Positions 1-11,257 of a stretch of DNA of 64,000 nt are shown here, in pieces. The notes below the pieces were generated by a model. It did no database searches. It was not told the DNA's origin and worked only from the letters and a program-made list of their open reading frames with translations. Origin of the DNA: Microcebus murinus. Lineage: Eukaryota > Chordata > Mammalia > Primates > Cheirogaleidae. Within the stretch, counting starts at the first letter, position 1, and every line of letters starts with the position of its first letter. The position numbers and the translations under genes were made by a program. The stretch is from positions 32,220,001 to 32,284,000 of the forward strand of contig NC_134122.1 in the NCBI RefSeq assembly GCF_040939455.1, written 5' to 3'.

Positions 1-914
1 GCCTCTCTGGAAGCATGTGAGAAGATGTGTCCAGGACAGAGAGAGTGGGGGACCAAGAGTAAGTGTGGCTGTGTCAGTCTAGCCCCAAGGGGGTCCTGCT
101 TAAACAAGAACACTTCTACAGGGATTGGCTCCCCAGGGGACAAGGCGAGACATGTCAGAGAAGCCCCTAGGAATTGTCAGCAGTCGTGCCTTCCGTCTGA
201 GAGTGGATGGGGTCACTGACAATCCTTTTGATTGCCAGACTTCCCGTAGGGAAAGGGGCCCTGGCTGCAAAGACATGCTTGCTTCTTCACCCCCCACTCA
301 CCCCTCTTCATGCAAAGCTCATGCGCAAGTTTTATTAAAATATGACTGTAGCACGAGAGAGGACATCCACGTGCAAGCCTTTTGTGGGCTCCAGTGGTAA
401 AGAATTCGGGTTTTATTTATAGGGCAGCCTCCAGGATCTGACAGGAGGAATTGAGCATGCTGCCAGGGTGTGAAATGAGATTTCCCAGGAGGACATCCAG
501 TGGGTTAGAGGGGCCTGTGGGGAGTGAGAGAGGAGACAGGCAAGGTGAGGCAGGCAGAGCCAGATGGGTGGCAGCTGTGGGGTGGATCCTAGCTCCATGG
601 GAGTGGGGAAGACAGCAGAGCCTTCTTGGGCTCTTGCCTTAGTCAAAGTAACAGTACTTGTTCTCAGCCATTCAGAGCCTTTCTGCAGGGCACTCCTTAG
701 CCTTGGGCAACTGGGCGGTCCTCTCCTGTCCCCTCCACTGGCTTTCCTCCTTTTTCCTTCTTCTCTGCTCCCTGCCCTCCCTGCCCCCTTCCTCTGTTCT
801 CTTCTCTCACTGTGTTTTCTCCCTTTGGTAGGTAGGCATTAGGGCTGTTCATACCTGTTCTGGCTCTTTCTCCTCTGGGAGCCAGATAGGACCACATTTC
901 TGCTCCTGTTTGAA
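1..914. other. Unique sequence, no gene recognised
   Basis: I see no repeat family I can name and no exon-like structure. A pyrimidine-rich tract runs from about 715 to 830. The open frames here are under 95 codons and overlap on both strands, which is the pattern of chance frames. Confidence 0.6.
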
Positions 915-1216
915 ATGACATTTGGCCATGCAATTTGCTTTGGTCAGTGAAGTGTGAGCAAAAGTTTTGAGTGCAGATACTTTAAGAGCCAGTGCCTGTG
1001 CTACCTTCTTTTTCCTCTACCCTAGTGACCAGCGATGCTTGAGATGGTAGCTGTCCCATCAGCCTGGGCACTGGAATGAACAGAGCCCCCAGCTGACCCA
1101 CACTGAACCTGTAGCAAGAAAGAGAATAAGCATTTGTTGTTTTACACCACTGAGATTCCACTGAGACTTTTGGGCTTGTTTGTTACTGCAGCACAGCCTA
1201 CCTGACACTGACTACT
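915..1216 (+). repeat. Old mammalian interspersed repeat, LTR-like tail
   Basis: The stretch has the order seen in a recurrent old mammalian repeat: a TTTGGTCAGTGAAGTGTGAGC-like head, then a TTGTTGTTTTACACCACTGAGATT word and a final GTTTGTTACTGCAGCACAGCCTACCTGAC-like end. The same kind of tail closes the element at 34525-35080. I recognise the pattern but cannot name the subfamily. It is non-coding. Confidence 0.55.
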
Positions 1217-3960
1217 ACATTCTCCATGCAAGAACCTTGGAAATGACTCATTCTTATGCAAAAGACATTTAAGTGTCCAAATGCCTCTTTCTAGTGAAAG
1301 TGCCTGTCCAGCTCCTTTTAGTCATCACAAAGTGTGGTATGGGGGGAGAGCTGCCAAACTTAATGGAAAAGCTACAAGGTATGCTTGCCTTGCAAACCTA
1401 CCTGGCTGGCATTCCTGTTATCACAGTGTTCCAGGGAGAAGTCAGTTTCCCAAAGTGAAAGTTTTTCTCGTTCTCTGGCAGTAAATGATTCTTAACCTTC
1501 ACACTGGCAAGCTCCTATGCGGGGATTTATGCGGTGCTCACCGCAACTGTGGCCTGGCACTCTTTTGCTCCGTTTCCTTGCCCACTGGGGCTTAGGAGAA
1601 ACAGTTCTTTTTCTGGTGCTGAAAAATATGCTTCTAGCCCAAAGTTTAATTGTTTCCTTCTTTGTTTTGTTGCCTTGACTGTCTGGTGTTTTAGGATTTT
1701 AGCTTGATTAACCTATTTTCTGAAACCTTGCCTTTTCTTCCTGGAGATGGTGTTTTGGGGTCTTTGATGGGAACTTCTGAAGGAGATGGGCACTGAGAGA
1801 AGGGCTGACAATGGCCTTGGAGACCGGCCCCTCATTCCCTAGCACAGGTGCTCAGCCAAGGGTGGGGGCCCGGAAGCTGGAAAGCCTGGTGCCCCTGAGG
1901 GGCATCTCTGTCTAATGAGCTGTCCAATTAGCTAGTTGTTCTCCTCCTTGGCCATAGTCATGCATGCTGTGGCCCGTGGAGCCCACACCTGGACCTGTCT
2001 GGTCAGGCCAGAGGGTCCTTATGAGTCACGGTAGGGCTAGGTGGCCTCAGAGCAATCAGAGGAAGAGCGCCAGGAGGGAGATGGGAGAGTTGACCAAAGG
2101 CAAAGGGCGATGGCCAGGGAAACACCCAGGGAGTGTGCAAGGTGCATGTGTGCACGTGTGAGTAGGTTGGAGCATGTCCACTACTGTGATGGGAGGATGG
2201 AGCAGAACGATAAATGGTGCAGTGCTGGGAGATGGGCCGTGGCATTTGATGATGCAACTCATACTTTGTGATGATGTGATGTGGGGATAGGGCTCCTTGA
2301 TCCTCATACAAGCACTGTCTCGGGTATGGAAATAACCCCCAACATACAGGTGTGAGCGGGAGGAACAAGTCCATGTGGCCAGGGGACACGATTCCATTGG
2401 CCCTTGTTCTGGCTTCAGAGTCCACTGGGAACCAACATCCTGACAGGCCAGATCCCCGCTGCTCACCTGTCCATCCCATCCTTGTCCATTGATGTCCCCT
2501 CCTTGGACCCACATCTGCCCTTGTGTCTGTTGGGTGCTTGGCCATAGGCAGGCCCTGCAGGGGCAGAGCAGGAGGATGCAGAGTCAGGATAAAGGGTAGT
2601 CCCTGCCCACAAGGAGCTTACAGAATTAGCCATGGGGCCAGGGCACAGATACATGCAACAACTGATTAACCATATGAGCCAGGGATTACTTGATCAGGCC
2701 CCCCAAGATTAATTTTGGGGGGTCAAGTGCTCTTACTCTTAACAACTATTACCCTTCTCTTTCTTTCTACCTTTCCTTGGCCAGAGATGACTCCTCCCCT
2801 CACCTGGTCCCCAAACTTCAAGTTCATAGATTAATGTGAAGAAGCTACTATGAAGATCAAAGGAATCCCATCCCTGGAAACTTCTAGATTCCAAGTTGGC
2901 ATGTTGAGACTTGGAAGGGGATGCATGCCAGTGGAATCTGTCTTCTCAACCTCCACTCCCTCATTGCTCCACTCTCCCAGGGAACAGGCAGGGGTTGGGG
3001 AAGAGGGGCTTGTTAGGAGAATGCTAATGGAGAAGGGACGTAATAATGTTCCACTGCTTTCCCCTTTGTGCAGAAAAGCAGAGGTGCAGGAGCCACCCAA
3101 GAGACTCTCCTTTCAGCTCTGGGCAGGCTGTGATCGTGGGGGGTTGGGGTGCACGTCTCATATGGAGTGTGCCATGTGCTCAGACCAATAGCTGTACCCA
3201 GGACTATTGCAGGTTGGGGATGTTGGGAATTCTGGCACCAAATGGCATAGCCAATCAGGAGTGACAAAGAAGAGGTGACAGTGTCCCCCCAGGCAGTGAG
3301 TGAACCACAGGGATGGCTAACTGGCTTGAGCTGGCCTTCTGGCCCTCCAAGAAATTACTTGGAGGAGCAAAAAGACCTCATCCACAGGAGTTACTGGGTG
3401 GACCAATCGCTGACACTGAGTGACCAGGAGGACATAGATTTTACCACTCTCTACTGGTCACCCACATGGTGGCAGTGAGTGTAGCCCAGTTTGTTTCCAC
3501 TGACACTGACTCTGCCACTCCACAGAGAGAAAGCTCGACCCTCCTATGCCCAGAGAATGATCCACGAGCACACCAGGCCTCTACTCCAGCCCAAGAAGTA
3601 GACCAACCCAAGAAGGCCCAATGATGATGCCTCAACCTTAGATCCCAGAGCCCTCCCCTCTCTGCCACTGCTGGATGGTGCACATGCTTGGAGCTGCAGG
3701 AAGTCAGAAGCAGGACTAGAGGCGAGGGTGGCAAAAGAAGGGAGAAAGCTCAAAGAGGAAAGTGGACAGTGTCAAAGGGGAGAGTTATGCCCCAAAGACT
3801 AGGCTTAAATCAGAAGTGGCCAGAATATCTAGAAGCAACGAGGTTAAGTTTTCTGCTGCAAAGTAGAAATGGATCAAGAAGGAAACTGGTAGAAAAATGG
3901 ACATATCTGAGCTAGGACCATACAATTTATGTCTGTGGCATCAGGGTTCTTTAAGAAGGT
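1217..3960. other. Unique sequence, no gene recognised
   Basis: Nothing here can be named with confidence. A short piece near 2595-2665 (CCCTGCCCACAAGGAGCTTACAGA) resembles the tail of an ancient SINE or LINE. The longest frame (2003-2545, minus, 180 codons) has no recognisable domain and overlaps several other frames on both strands. Confidence 0.6.
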
Positions 3961-3964
3961 GGGT

Positions 3965-4410
3965 GTGATAGGCTCAATCATGCCACCACACTGCCCAAAG
4001 ATGTTCACCCATGAACATGTTACTTCACATGGCCACAAGGGTTTTGCAGATTTGATCAGGTTAAGAATTTTGAGATGAAGAGATTATCCTGAATTACCTG
4101 GGTGGGCCCTAAATGAAATTGCATGTGGCCTTGCAAGAGAGAGGCCGGAAGGTCAGGGTTGGGAATGATGCGGCAATGGGCAGCAGAGGTTGGAGGTGTG
4201 ACTGCTGGCTTGGAAAATGCTAGAGAGCCATGGGCCACCTCTGGGAGCTGGAAAAGGGAGGGACAGATTCTCCCTTGGAGCTTCCCAACAGAACACAGCC
4301 CTGCGTTGCAGGCTTCTGACCTCTGTAACTGTAAGATAATAAATTTGTATTGTTGTAAGCCACCAAATTTGTAGTAATTTACTATAGCAGCAATAGAAAA
4401 CTGATAAAAT
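3965..4410 (+). mobile_element. MLT1-type MaLR LTR, solitary
   Basis: The order of words matches the MLT1 LTR from end to end. It includes CATGTTACTTCACATGGC, then TTTTGAGATGAAGAGATTATCCTGAATTACC-like text, GGTGGGCCCTAAATG, CTTCTGACCTCTGTAACTGTAAG, the polyadenylation signal AATAAA at about 4339, and the end GCAGCAATAGAAAACTGATA. No internal retroviral sequence adjoins it, so this is a solo LTR. Subfamily is uncertain (MLT1B/C-like). Confidence 0.85.
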
Positions 4411-4730
4411 AGTTGATCTGGGTTTGGGCCCTCAACCAGCTGCTGAGAGATTCTTGGACAGTAGAGGTTTTGGGATCAAGGTGGGGCTGGAGAGGCTGGA
4501 GAGGCTGGAGAGGCCAGGATCAGGGGAGGCTGAGCATGGTGGGTTTAGACAGGGGGAGGTACTGCGGACAGCAAGTACCCTGGCCTGGCTGGAGCTGACA
4601 TTTAAGTAGAGAAGAAGGGGGAATGCAGTGGGAGAAGTTGTTTGGGGCTAGAAAGTGGCAGCCCTGAGATCCTGGCTAAGGGGCTTGGGCTTAACCTCAG
4701 GGGTCACCCAAGATTGCTTCACAGAGAAGG
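4411..4730. other. Unique sequence with short GGAGAGGCT repeat
   Basis: Between two solo LTRs lies unique sequence with a small tandem repeat of GGAGAGGCT at about 4488-4515 (three units). No gene is seen. Confidence 0.55.
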
Positions 4731-5082
4731 TATCATGGGCTGAATGTTTGTGTCCCTTCAGATTCCTATGTTGAACCCTAATGTCTAATGTGATGCTAGT
4801 AGGAGGCACTTGGGAGGTGATTAGGCCATGAGGGTGGAGCCAGATGAGTGCCGTTATAAAAGAGACCCCGGAGAGCTGCTTTGCCCCTTCTGCCGTGTGA
4901 GAACACTGCTGGCAGGTGCCATCTGTGAACCAGGAAGTGGGCCCTCACCGGACATGAAATCTACTGATGCCTTGATCTTGGACTTCCCAGCCTCCAGAAC
5001 CATGAGAAATAAACCTCTGCTGTTTATATACCATCCATATTCCGCGGTATTTTTGTTATGACCCTTGAACCAACTAAGACAG
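4731..5082 (+). mobile_element. MLT1-type MaLR LTR, solitary
   Basis: The stretch starts with ATCATGGGCTGAATGTTTGTGTCCC and continues with the MLT1 words GGAGGTGATTAGGCCATGAGGGTGGAG, TTATAAAAGAGACC, a 'GATCTTGGACTTCCCAGCCTCCAGAACC' block, the AATAAA signal at about 5008, and the closing AACCAACTAAGACAG. It is a solo LTR in the sense orientation, only about 320 bp from the previous one. Confidence 0.9.
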
Positions 5083-5204
5083 AAGGGGTGTGATGAAGTG
5101 TTTCTGGGGAGGGGAGAAAGCAAGGAAGGGGAAGGGATACAGAAGAGTGGGCCATTACAAGACAAGTGGCAAAGCCTTGCAATGGAGAGGAAGGTCAGAG
5201 CCCC

Positions 5205-5385
5205 ATGTCCAGACAGGTGAGTTCAAAGCCACTTCCACCATTTGCTGCTGTGAGACCTCAGGCACGGTTCTTAAAGTTTCTGAGTTTCAATTCCTTCACC
5301 TGTACAAATGAGGATGATGCCAACTACTCAGCAAGGATATCTGGAGGAGAAAATGAAATACAAAAATGCAACATCTGGCACCCCA
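5205..5385 (+). repeat. MIR SINE
   Basis: The MIR core is visible: GAGTTCAAAGCCACTTCCACCATTTGCTGCTGTGAGACC, then TTTCAATTCCTTCACCTGTACAAATGAGGATGATGCC, followed by a diverged 3' part ending near CATCTGGCACC. It is a degraded, plus-strand, tRNA-derived SINE. Confidence 0.75.
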
Positions 5386-5689
5386 TACCCTTCCATGCTA
5401 CTGGCGTGGGTCTTGCCTGCTGATAGTGGGTCGTGTTTGTGAGACAGTCACACCGGAGCTGTCCCGTCCCGTTGCCACTGCTTATTACACCTATCTGTGT
5501 GGACCAAATCACAGTCCCCCAAACATCTGACGTGCACTTGACAGATTGCCAGCCCCAAAAGTTTAAGCTGATGTGGTGAGTCACAGTTCTATTCCTGGAG
5601 AATTCTTGGAGAAGGAAGCCACTGTATCTGCTGCTGCACTTTAACAGGCAGGACTTTCCCATTCACGAAAACAGTTACAACTTGTTTAT

Positions 5690-5855
5690 AACCCACCGGG
5701 TGACAGGCGCTGTGTCAAGTTCTTCCCTCCCATGACTCAAATCCTTACAACAATTGGCAGGGAAGTCACGTCACCCACAGCTTTCTCTCACAGACGAGCA
5801 GTCAGACTTAGTGATGTGACATCCAGGGACACAAAGCAGGGAGTGGCCGACATCA
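5690..5855 (-). repeat. MIR SINE, degraded
   Basis: On the minus strand this reads as MIR. The plus strand shows GTGACAGGCGCTGTGTCAAGTTCTTCCC, ATCCTTACAACAATTGGCAGGGA and a decayed 'acagacgagcagtcagacttag' core. Divergence is high. Confidence 0.55.
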
Positions 5856-6489
5856 CTGAATATTCTTTCCTTTACTGTGTCTTCACTACACCGTCCCTAT
5901 GGCCCTTATGCCCCACCTCCTAGATGTTCCCTCCTCTCTCTCCTCCACTTCAGATCTCGCTGGAACCGATATACTCAGAACTGAATCCAACTCCTTCCCT
6001 CCCAGCCAGCTCCTCTTCTGGCAAATGCAGTTTGTCCTCTCTGCTCCAACATCTGATGGGGGACGGTGACCAGCACCTGAGATCCAGACTCTCCTCTCTA
6101 TTGGCACGGTGTATATGTCCTATGCATTTCTTGGTGTCACGCAAGATGGCGACCCCCTCCAGGGCAGATAACACCCCTGTACCCAGGCCTGGGCTGGGCA
6201 CAGCTAGCTGCAGCCCCCAGCTGCACTGTGGCATCTTCAACCTGTCTCATGCTGCAGGAACAGATGCTAAGATGGAATGTGGTGTGCAATATATTTATTT
6301 ACACACAAATAAATCGCACATGCGGAAGGAAGGGAGAAGAAGAAGTTTTGGGCAGAGGAAGAAGCTGAGTGGCAATGCAGGCCCTACATAGCCTATAGTG
6401 GGGTGGCCAGGGCTTCCTGGAAGCATCCGCATGGGGCTACCTTATCCCAGATCCCACCCACTCACCCGCTGCAAGCAGCCACTTTCTCA
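5856..6489. other. Unique sequence, no gene recognised
   Basis: A pyrimidine-rich segment (5880-6050) is followed by unique DNA. The 155-codon frame at 5924-6391 has no recognised domain and is crossed by a 96-codon antisense frame. Confidence 0.5.
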
Positions 6490-6830
6490 GTGGAAGGCGA
6501 GTTTGTTTAAATATCAGCATGTTAATGGCTGTGAAGCGGTTTGCTCAGTAGGATGTGAAAGAACCTTAGTCAATTTGTATTAATGCTCTTAACCTCTGCT
6601 GAAGATTTCCTCCTGGACTGCAGATCATGAGAACGGAGTTTCATAGCCCCAGCACAAGGGAAATGATTTCTCTCCATTTCACCGCTGTGAGCATACTTTA
6701 CGAGGGTGCCCTTCACTTGCTAAGATATTCCAATGATGATAAATCAAAGTTCAACACTGCGGATGAGCAGAGGCTTCATCGACATTTAGAGAATCCCTTG
6801 TAGGTTTCCTGGTGAATTGCCCTTGATTCT
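6490..6830. promoter_or_regulatory. Candidate conserved non-coding element
   Basis: This is unique, AT-balanced sequence without repeats and with several regulatory words, including a TCF/LEF-type ATCAAAG at 6743-6749 and TTAATGCTCTTAACC near 6580. The texture resembles the ancient non-coding elements around developmental genes. Conservation cannot be seen from a single sequence, so this is a candidate only. Confidence 0.35.
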
Positions 6831-7249
6831 TCCTACTCGTTTGTACTTACGTGCCCTGGGGGAACGCAGAGTGTGACAGAGGGGAGAGGACGCAGGGTAG
6901 AAGAAGGAAGTCTTGCAGTTTTAGTTTACCTGGCTAGGTGGGACCTGGGACAGGTGGAACAGACAGGAGGGACTGGCTGGTGCATGATTCTAAGGGGCGG
7001 GTGGAATGGGGGTGAAGAGGTTTCAGAGGAACCTGCATGTTCGTGTCCCACTCCTCAGTGCTCCTTTTCTTGGACCAACCATTCACAGAGGCTGAGAATG
7101 CTGCACACCTTCAAGAGCAAAAATGCCAACAGGGAAATCAACACTCCCATTCTGCGGCCCAGAGCAAGAGAGGGGTTAGAGGCCCTTTGCCAACAGTGAT
7201 TTTAATTTATGATCTGGAACCGAAAAGCCACTCAAAGACAACCTGGCCA
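6831..7249. other. Unique sequence, no gene recognised
   Basis: I see no named repeat and no exon-like signal. The 108-codon frame at 6873-7199 lacks any recognisable domain. Confidence 0.5.
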
Positions 7250-7939
7250 GTGTTTTCATTTGCTGGGGCTGCCATAACTGGTGTCTTAGTCCTTTTGAGC
7301 TGCTATAACAAAAATGCCATAGACTGAGTGGCTCATAAACAACAGAAATTTATTGCTATCAGTTCTGGAGGTTGGGAAGAGCAAGATCAAGGTGCTGGCA
7401 GATTCAATATCTGGCTCACTTTCTGATTTATAGGTAGTGACTTCTTGCTGTGTCTTCACATGGTGGAAAGGGTCAAGGGTCTCCCTGGGGCCTCTTTTTT
7501 TTTAAATAACCTCATTGATGAGGAATGCACCCCATGACCTAATCACCTTCCAAAGACCCCACTTCCTAGTGCCAGCACTTTACAGGTGAGGATTTCAACA
7601 TATGATTTTTTTGGGGGGAGTATGGGGACATGAACATTCAGACCATGGCAACAAAGTACCACAGTCTGGGTGGCATAGCAACAGAAAGGTATTTTCTCAT
7701 AGTTCTAGAGGCTGGAGGTCTGAGATCAAGGCGTCAGCGGGCTGGCTTGGCTTAGTCTGCATGTGTCCTCCCTTCATTCTGGCCTATGCCCAAGTTGCCT
7801 CTTCTTACAAGGACCTCGTTTTAACTTAATCACCTCTTTACAGACCCTGTCTCCAAACACAGTCACATTCTGAGTTACGGTGGTTAGGACTTCAACCTAT
7901 GCATTGTGTGTGTGGGGTACATAATGTAGCCTGTAACAG
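7250..7939 (-). mobile_element. MLT1-type MaLR LTR split by a younger LTR
   Basis: The outer LTR begins TGTTTTCATTTGCTGGGGCTGCCATAAC (7251-7278) and resumes at about 7651 with AACAAAGTACCACAGTCTGGGTGGC. It then runs through CTTCTTACAAGGACC and CACAGTCACATTCTGAG to a decayed end near 7939. The two parts join in the order expected for one antisense MLT1 LTR, so the sequence between them (7282-7650) is a later insertion. Confidence 0.85.
7282..7650 (-). mobile_element. MaLR LTR (MLT1/MST type) nested in an MLT1
   Basis: It begins TGTCTTAGTCCTTTTGAGCTGC and shows AACAGAAATTTATTGC, TTCTGGAGGTTGGGAAG, CACATGGTGGAAAGGG and CCCCATGACCTAATCACC. It ends ATGAACATTCAGACCATGGCA. This is a complete antisense LTR with no internal region. 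It splits the outer LTR after its CCATAAC word. Confidence 0.85.
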
Positions 7940-8290
7940 TCATGTTGGGAGAAAGATCACAAGGGACCCTGACAGTTTAATGAAAGCTCTATTTCTTGTC
8001 CCAGCAAGGAGTGGACCAGGGTCTGATGTCACAATTGGTGGTGGCTATAGGACACTCAGCCTTTCTTGTGTAACCTGAAGCTGGTGGAGAGGCCTTCATG
8101 GAGACTCTTGGCTGCTGCTTCCTTGGCCCTGTTTTGTCTGGACCCTCCCTTGGTTGCTTGGTCTGGTGGAGCAGGTGGTGTGGTCAGGGCTAGACCAGGG
8201 GGCAGAGGTGAAGGCCTGGTCTTCCTGGGGCCTGCCAGCTGGCAGGGGAAGGGATCACACCACCAAAGCAAGAGACCAATAAGAGGCTTC
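7940..8290. other. Unique sequence between LTRs
   Basis: No gene or recognised repeat is visible in this gap. Confidence 0.5.
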
Positions 8291-8633
8291 TCTTATGGAC
8301 TGAATGTTTATGTCCCCTCAAAATTCCTGAAATGAAATCCTAACCCAATGTGATGATGCTTATCAGGAGGTAGAGCCTTTGGCAGGTGATTGGGTCATGA
8401 GGGTGGAACCATCAGGAGTGAGATTAGTGTCCTTACAAGGGGCAGTCAGAGACCTAGCTGGTTCTCTTTCCACCATGAAAAGATAGAGGAAGTCAGTCAT
8501 CTGCAACCCGGAAGAGAGTCCACACCAGAACCGGACCGTGCTGGCACCCTGATCTCAGACTTGCAGCATCTGTTGTTTATAAGCCACCCAGTCTATGGTA
8601 TCCTTGTCACAGTGGCCTGATCTGCCTTACAGT
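8291..8633 (+). mobile_element. MLT1-type MaLR LTR, solitary
   Basis: It starts TTATGGACTGAATGTTTATGTCCCC and continues GATTGGGTCATGAGGGTGGAACC, ACCAGAACCGGACCGTGCTGGCACC, TTGTTTATAAGCCACCCAGTC and ends near CACAGTGGCCTGATCTGCC. Sense orientation; no internal region attached. Confidence 0.88.
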
Positions 8634-9585
8634 TCCCCTGGGTGATGCTGTGGGTACAAGATCTCAGAGGGAGGAGAAGGTGGGGGGCACAGGGGTTCCT
8701 GGGCTGGGCTTGATTTGGCCTTGACAGCCGAGGATGTGGATAGCTGAGAGGAGAGGAGAGGAGGGGGCTCCTCTGGGGATTGTGTGAGCAACGATGTGGA
8801 CAAAGTGAAAATGGACATGTCCATACACATGGGACATGCTTTTTCTATCAACCTTTTGCTGGCAACCTGAGTTTCAACAGCTCTTGGGGTCCTTATGGTC
8901 TCCCCAGCTCTTGCTGGCATGTGACCTGCGGACGTAGGAGCTCGAGTTCCCTGCAAAGCATTCCTGCCTACGTATCTGCAGAGCCTGAAGGGTTGTCTCA
9001 CATGGGCACATACATGTGCCTGCTCCTGCCAGGCCTGGCCACTGCTCTATTACCCCTTGCTGGGCACATTCCTGCTGAGTCTTGCTCGGTATCACAGCCC
9101 CCCTGGGACCCTGTAGCTTCCTCATCAATTGCTGGCTCTGCTCCTTTTGCCCCAGTTCCACATTTGTTCTGCCTCTGTCTTTGTGACCCAGAGCAGGGGG
9201 ATGACCTGCCGTGGGGTGAGGGGTGGAGGTGGAAAACAGCCTCTATTTTCTGCTTGACCCTCTGCTAGAGGGTCCTGACAAGGTGTGGCTGGTGCTCTGA
9301 TGTCGTAGTAGAATTTGAGAGAAATAACTCATTTGGGTTTTATCGAGAACTTCTTTGCCTTCCTGGGACTCAGATGTGAGTTTGCAGTGATGGGATGGCT
9401 CTGTGTGACGCTGCCACCGTGCCACCCTCTGAGTTGCGTCTTCCTTCAGTGTACTCAAGCTCTTTGTGCTGGGTCATCCCTCTCCCAGTCCTTGTGCTAA
9501 CAGGCTTTTGGTGGACCTGCCCATGTTTATGTTGCCTATAGACATGCATAATATCATTTTATATCGGGGAATTTGATTTACACGG
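8634..9585. other. Unique sequence, no gene recognised
   Basis: The largest frames (8627-9001 minus, 8780-9268 plus) overlap on opposite strands and have no recognisable domain. A short GAGAGGAGAGGAGAGG repeat lies at 8748-8765. Confidence 0.5.
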
Positions 9586-9589
9586 CACT

Positions 9590-9790
9590 TGGAGCATAGC
9601 CTCGTTCAGAAGAGGAGAAGAAGACAGGAATCCATTCCTGGTTTTGCCACTCGCTTGCTGGGTGATCTTGGGCAGGATACTTGGCCTGTCTGGTCTCAAG
9701 TTTCCTACATGTAAAGTGAGCATGCTGGGCTAGGTGTATAAGGTCTCTGTAAGTGACGATGCGTGGCACATGCCAGTCTGTGCAACTGTG
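9590..9790 (+). repeat. MIR SINE
   Basis: The words TTTTGCCACTCGCTTGCTGGGTGATCTTGGGCAGGATACTTGGCC, then TCAAGTTTCCTACATGTAAAGTGAGC, and a late GTAAGTGACGATGCGTGGCACATGCC follow the MIR consensus from core to 3' end. Confidence 0.85.
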
Positions 9791-9879
9791 GACTCGGCTA
9801 TCAGAGTTGGAGAAGGTATTCTTCCAGGTATGGTGGCCTCGTGTAGGTGGTTCTCCATCTGCATCCTCCACTGGGCCTT

Positions 9880-10145
9880 TGGTCCTGCCCAGCTGTCGCT
9901 GTTTCTGCCCTTTCTTCTCATCGAACCTTGTGGAAAGCCTTGTCTACACCTCCCTTCTCTTTCTCATCTCCCACCCACAGCTCAACCCACCACACTTTGG
10001 CTTCTTCTCACCATGATCCATGAAGACCGTCTCCACTGACATCTCCAGTGGCCTTGGCGCCGCTAAATCCCAAGTGTTCTTTTCTGTTCTTATCGTATTT
10101 GGTTTCTTGGGACCATTACCACCACTGGTCACTCTGCTACTGGAA
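9880..10145 (+). repeat. L2 LINE fragment
   Basis: The stretch reads like the L2 ORF2 coding region, with CTTGTCTACACCTCCCTTCTC, TCATCTCCCACCCACAGCTCAACCC, CACCATGATCCATGAAGACCG and GCTAAATCCCAAGTGTTC in the right order. It is too decayed to encode protein. Confidence 0.65.
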
Positions 10146-10490
10146 CTTTTTCCTGCACCCAGGGTCAGAGTTTAGGCAAGAGGCGAATGGAGTATTCTGT
10201 GAAGACATTGAGGGTCTAGGGTAGCAAGTTTTCCTCGTCATGGGGACTCCAGAGATGGGAGGGGGCGTCATCAGGAGCGGGGCCCTGGTGGGGGTGATGG
10301 GAGAGGTTTACGTGTGGGCCAGGGTGACAAAGACATGAGGAATGGCGGGATTGGCCGGCCACAAACTCTGGCAAGGCTCCTGCTCAGCTCAGCTGGGACC
10401 CCCGGCCATCATTTTGGTGGCTGGTGAGCTCTGTCTGGGTTCTGCAGATAAACTTGGTAAAAAAGTGGTTGGGGGGGCTGAGGGTTTGGG

Positions 10491-11160
10491 CCATAATCCT
10501 GAAAGACACAATCCCAACTCTATAATCCTGAATGTTGAAATCCCCAAAGTTCCAAATCCCTAAAGTCTCAAATCCCAAAAATCACAGTCCCCCCCAAAAT
10601 AAAAATCCTGAAAATATAAATCTGGAAAAAAATTTTAAAAATTCTTTAAAATACATTTATTTACATTTTTAGAAGGGGATTTATTTGAGAAATAAATAAA
10701 CGTGCCCGCCAACCTTGAGGGCAAGTCTTCCCCCGCAATCCACTCAGGGTCGCACACTCATTTCCTCTGCAAACCCCCGCACAGACACACCCCAAACAGT
10801 GCTTTACCAGGTTTCTAGATCTTTCTTAGTCCAGTTGAGTTGACACCTAAACTTGAGCCCTTGTCAACTTGGCACCCACACTCCTGTCCTTAACCTGTAC
10901 TTAATTTCCAAATAAAGCCAATAACAAGGTAATAGTTCCACCTAACACAATGCAACAAACATGATACATTTGCGCTGTGTACAACCACAAACGCACCAAA
11001 GCCTTCCTGAGAATCTGGCTTTCACGACTTCAACATTTGGGATTTTATTCTTTGGAGAAGGTGATTTTCGGGAATTTAGATGTTAGAGATTTTGATCTTT
11101 CAGGGTTTTAGTATTTGGGATTATGATGTTTAGGATCGAGTCTTTTGAGTCTTTTAGGAT
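10491..11160. mobile_element. DNA transposon with about 120 bp inverted repeats
   Basis: The left arm (10491-10610) and right arm (11036-11160) are inverted copies of each other. The reverse complement of the left arm reads GATTTTTATTTTGGGGGGG, GATTTTTGGGATTTGAGAC and GTTGGGATTGTGTCTTTCAGGAT. The right arm has GATTTTATTCTTTGGAGAA, ATTTGGGATTATGATGTTTAGGA and AGTCTTTTAGGATG. The arms consist of loosely repeated GGGATTNTGA-like units. The 425 bp interior has no long frame, so the element is non-autonomous. I cannot place its superfamily. Confidence 0.6.
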
Positions 11161-11257
11161 GACGATAGGCAGGAAGGTAGGTGAGGAGAGGTAGGTCTGA
11201 TAGTTCTCAAGCCAGTGGCAGAACTAGCAGGGGACCGCAGTGAGCCAGGGTGGCCCA
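11036..11257 (+). repeat. Direct duplication, copy 1 (transposon arm plus flank)
   Basis: This segment contains the right arm of the transposon at 10491-11160 and about 95 bp beyond it (GAGGAGAGGTAGGTCTGATAG, GTTCTCAAGCCAGTGGCAGAAC). It recurs in the same orientation at 13447-13659 with roughly 85-90% identity by eye and a gap of about 12 bp. A long block around GAGGAGAGGTAGGTCTGATA is identical in both. Confidence 0.85.

Noticed and set aside
5008..5013. AATAAA polyadenylation signal as a possible gene end
   Set aside because: It is part of the MLT1 LTR. The signals near 4339 and 29190 likewise belong to LTRs.
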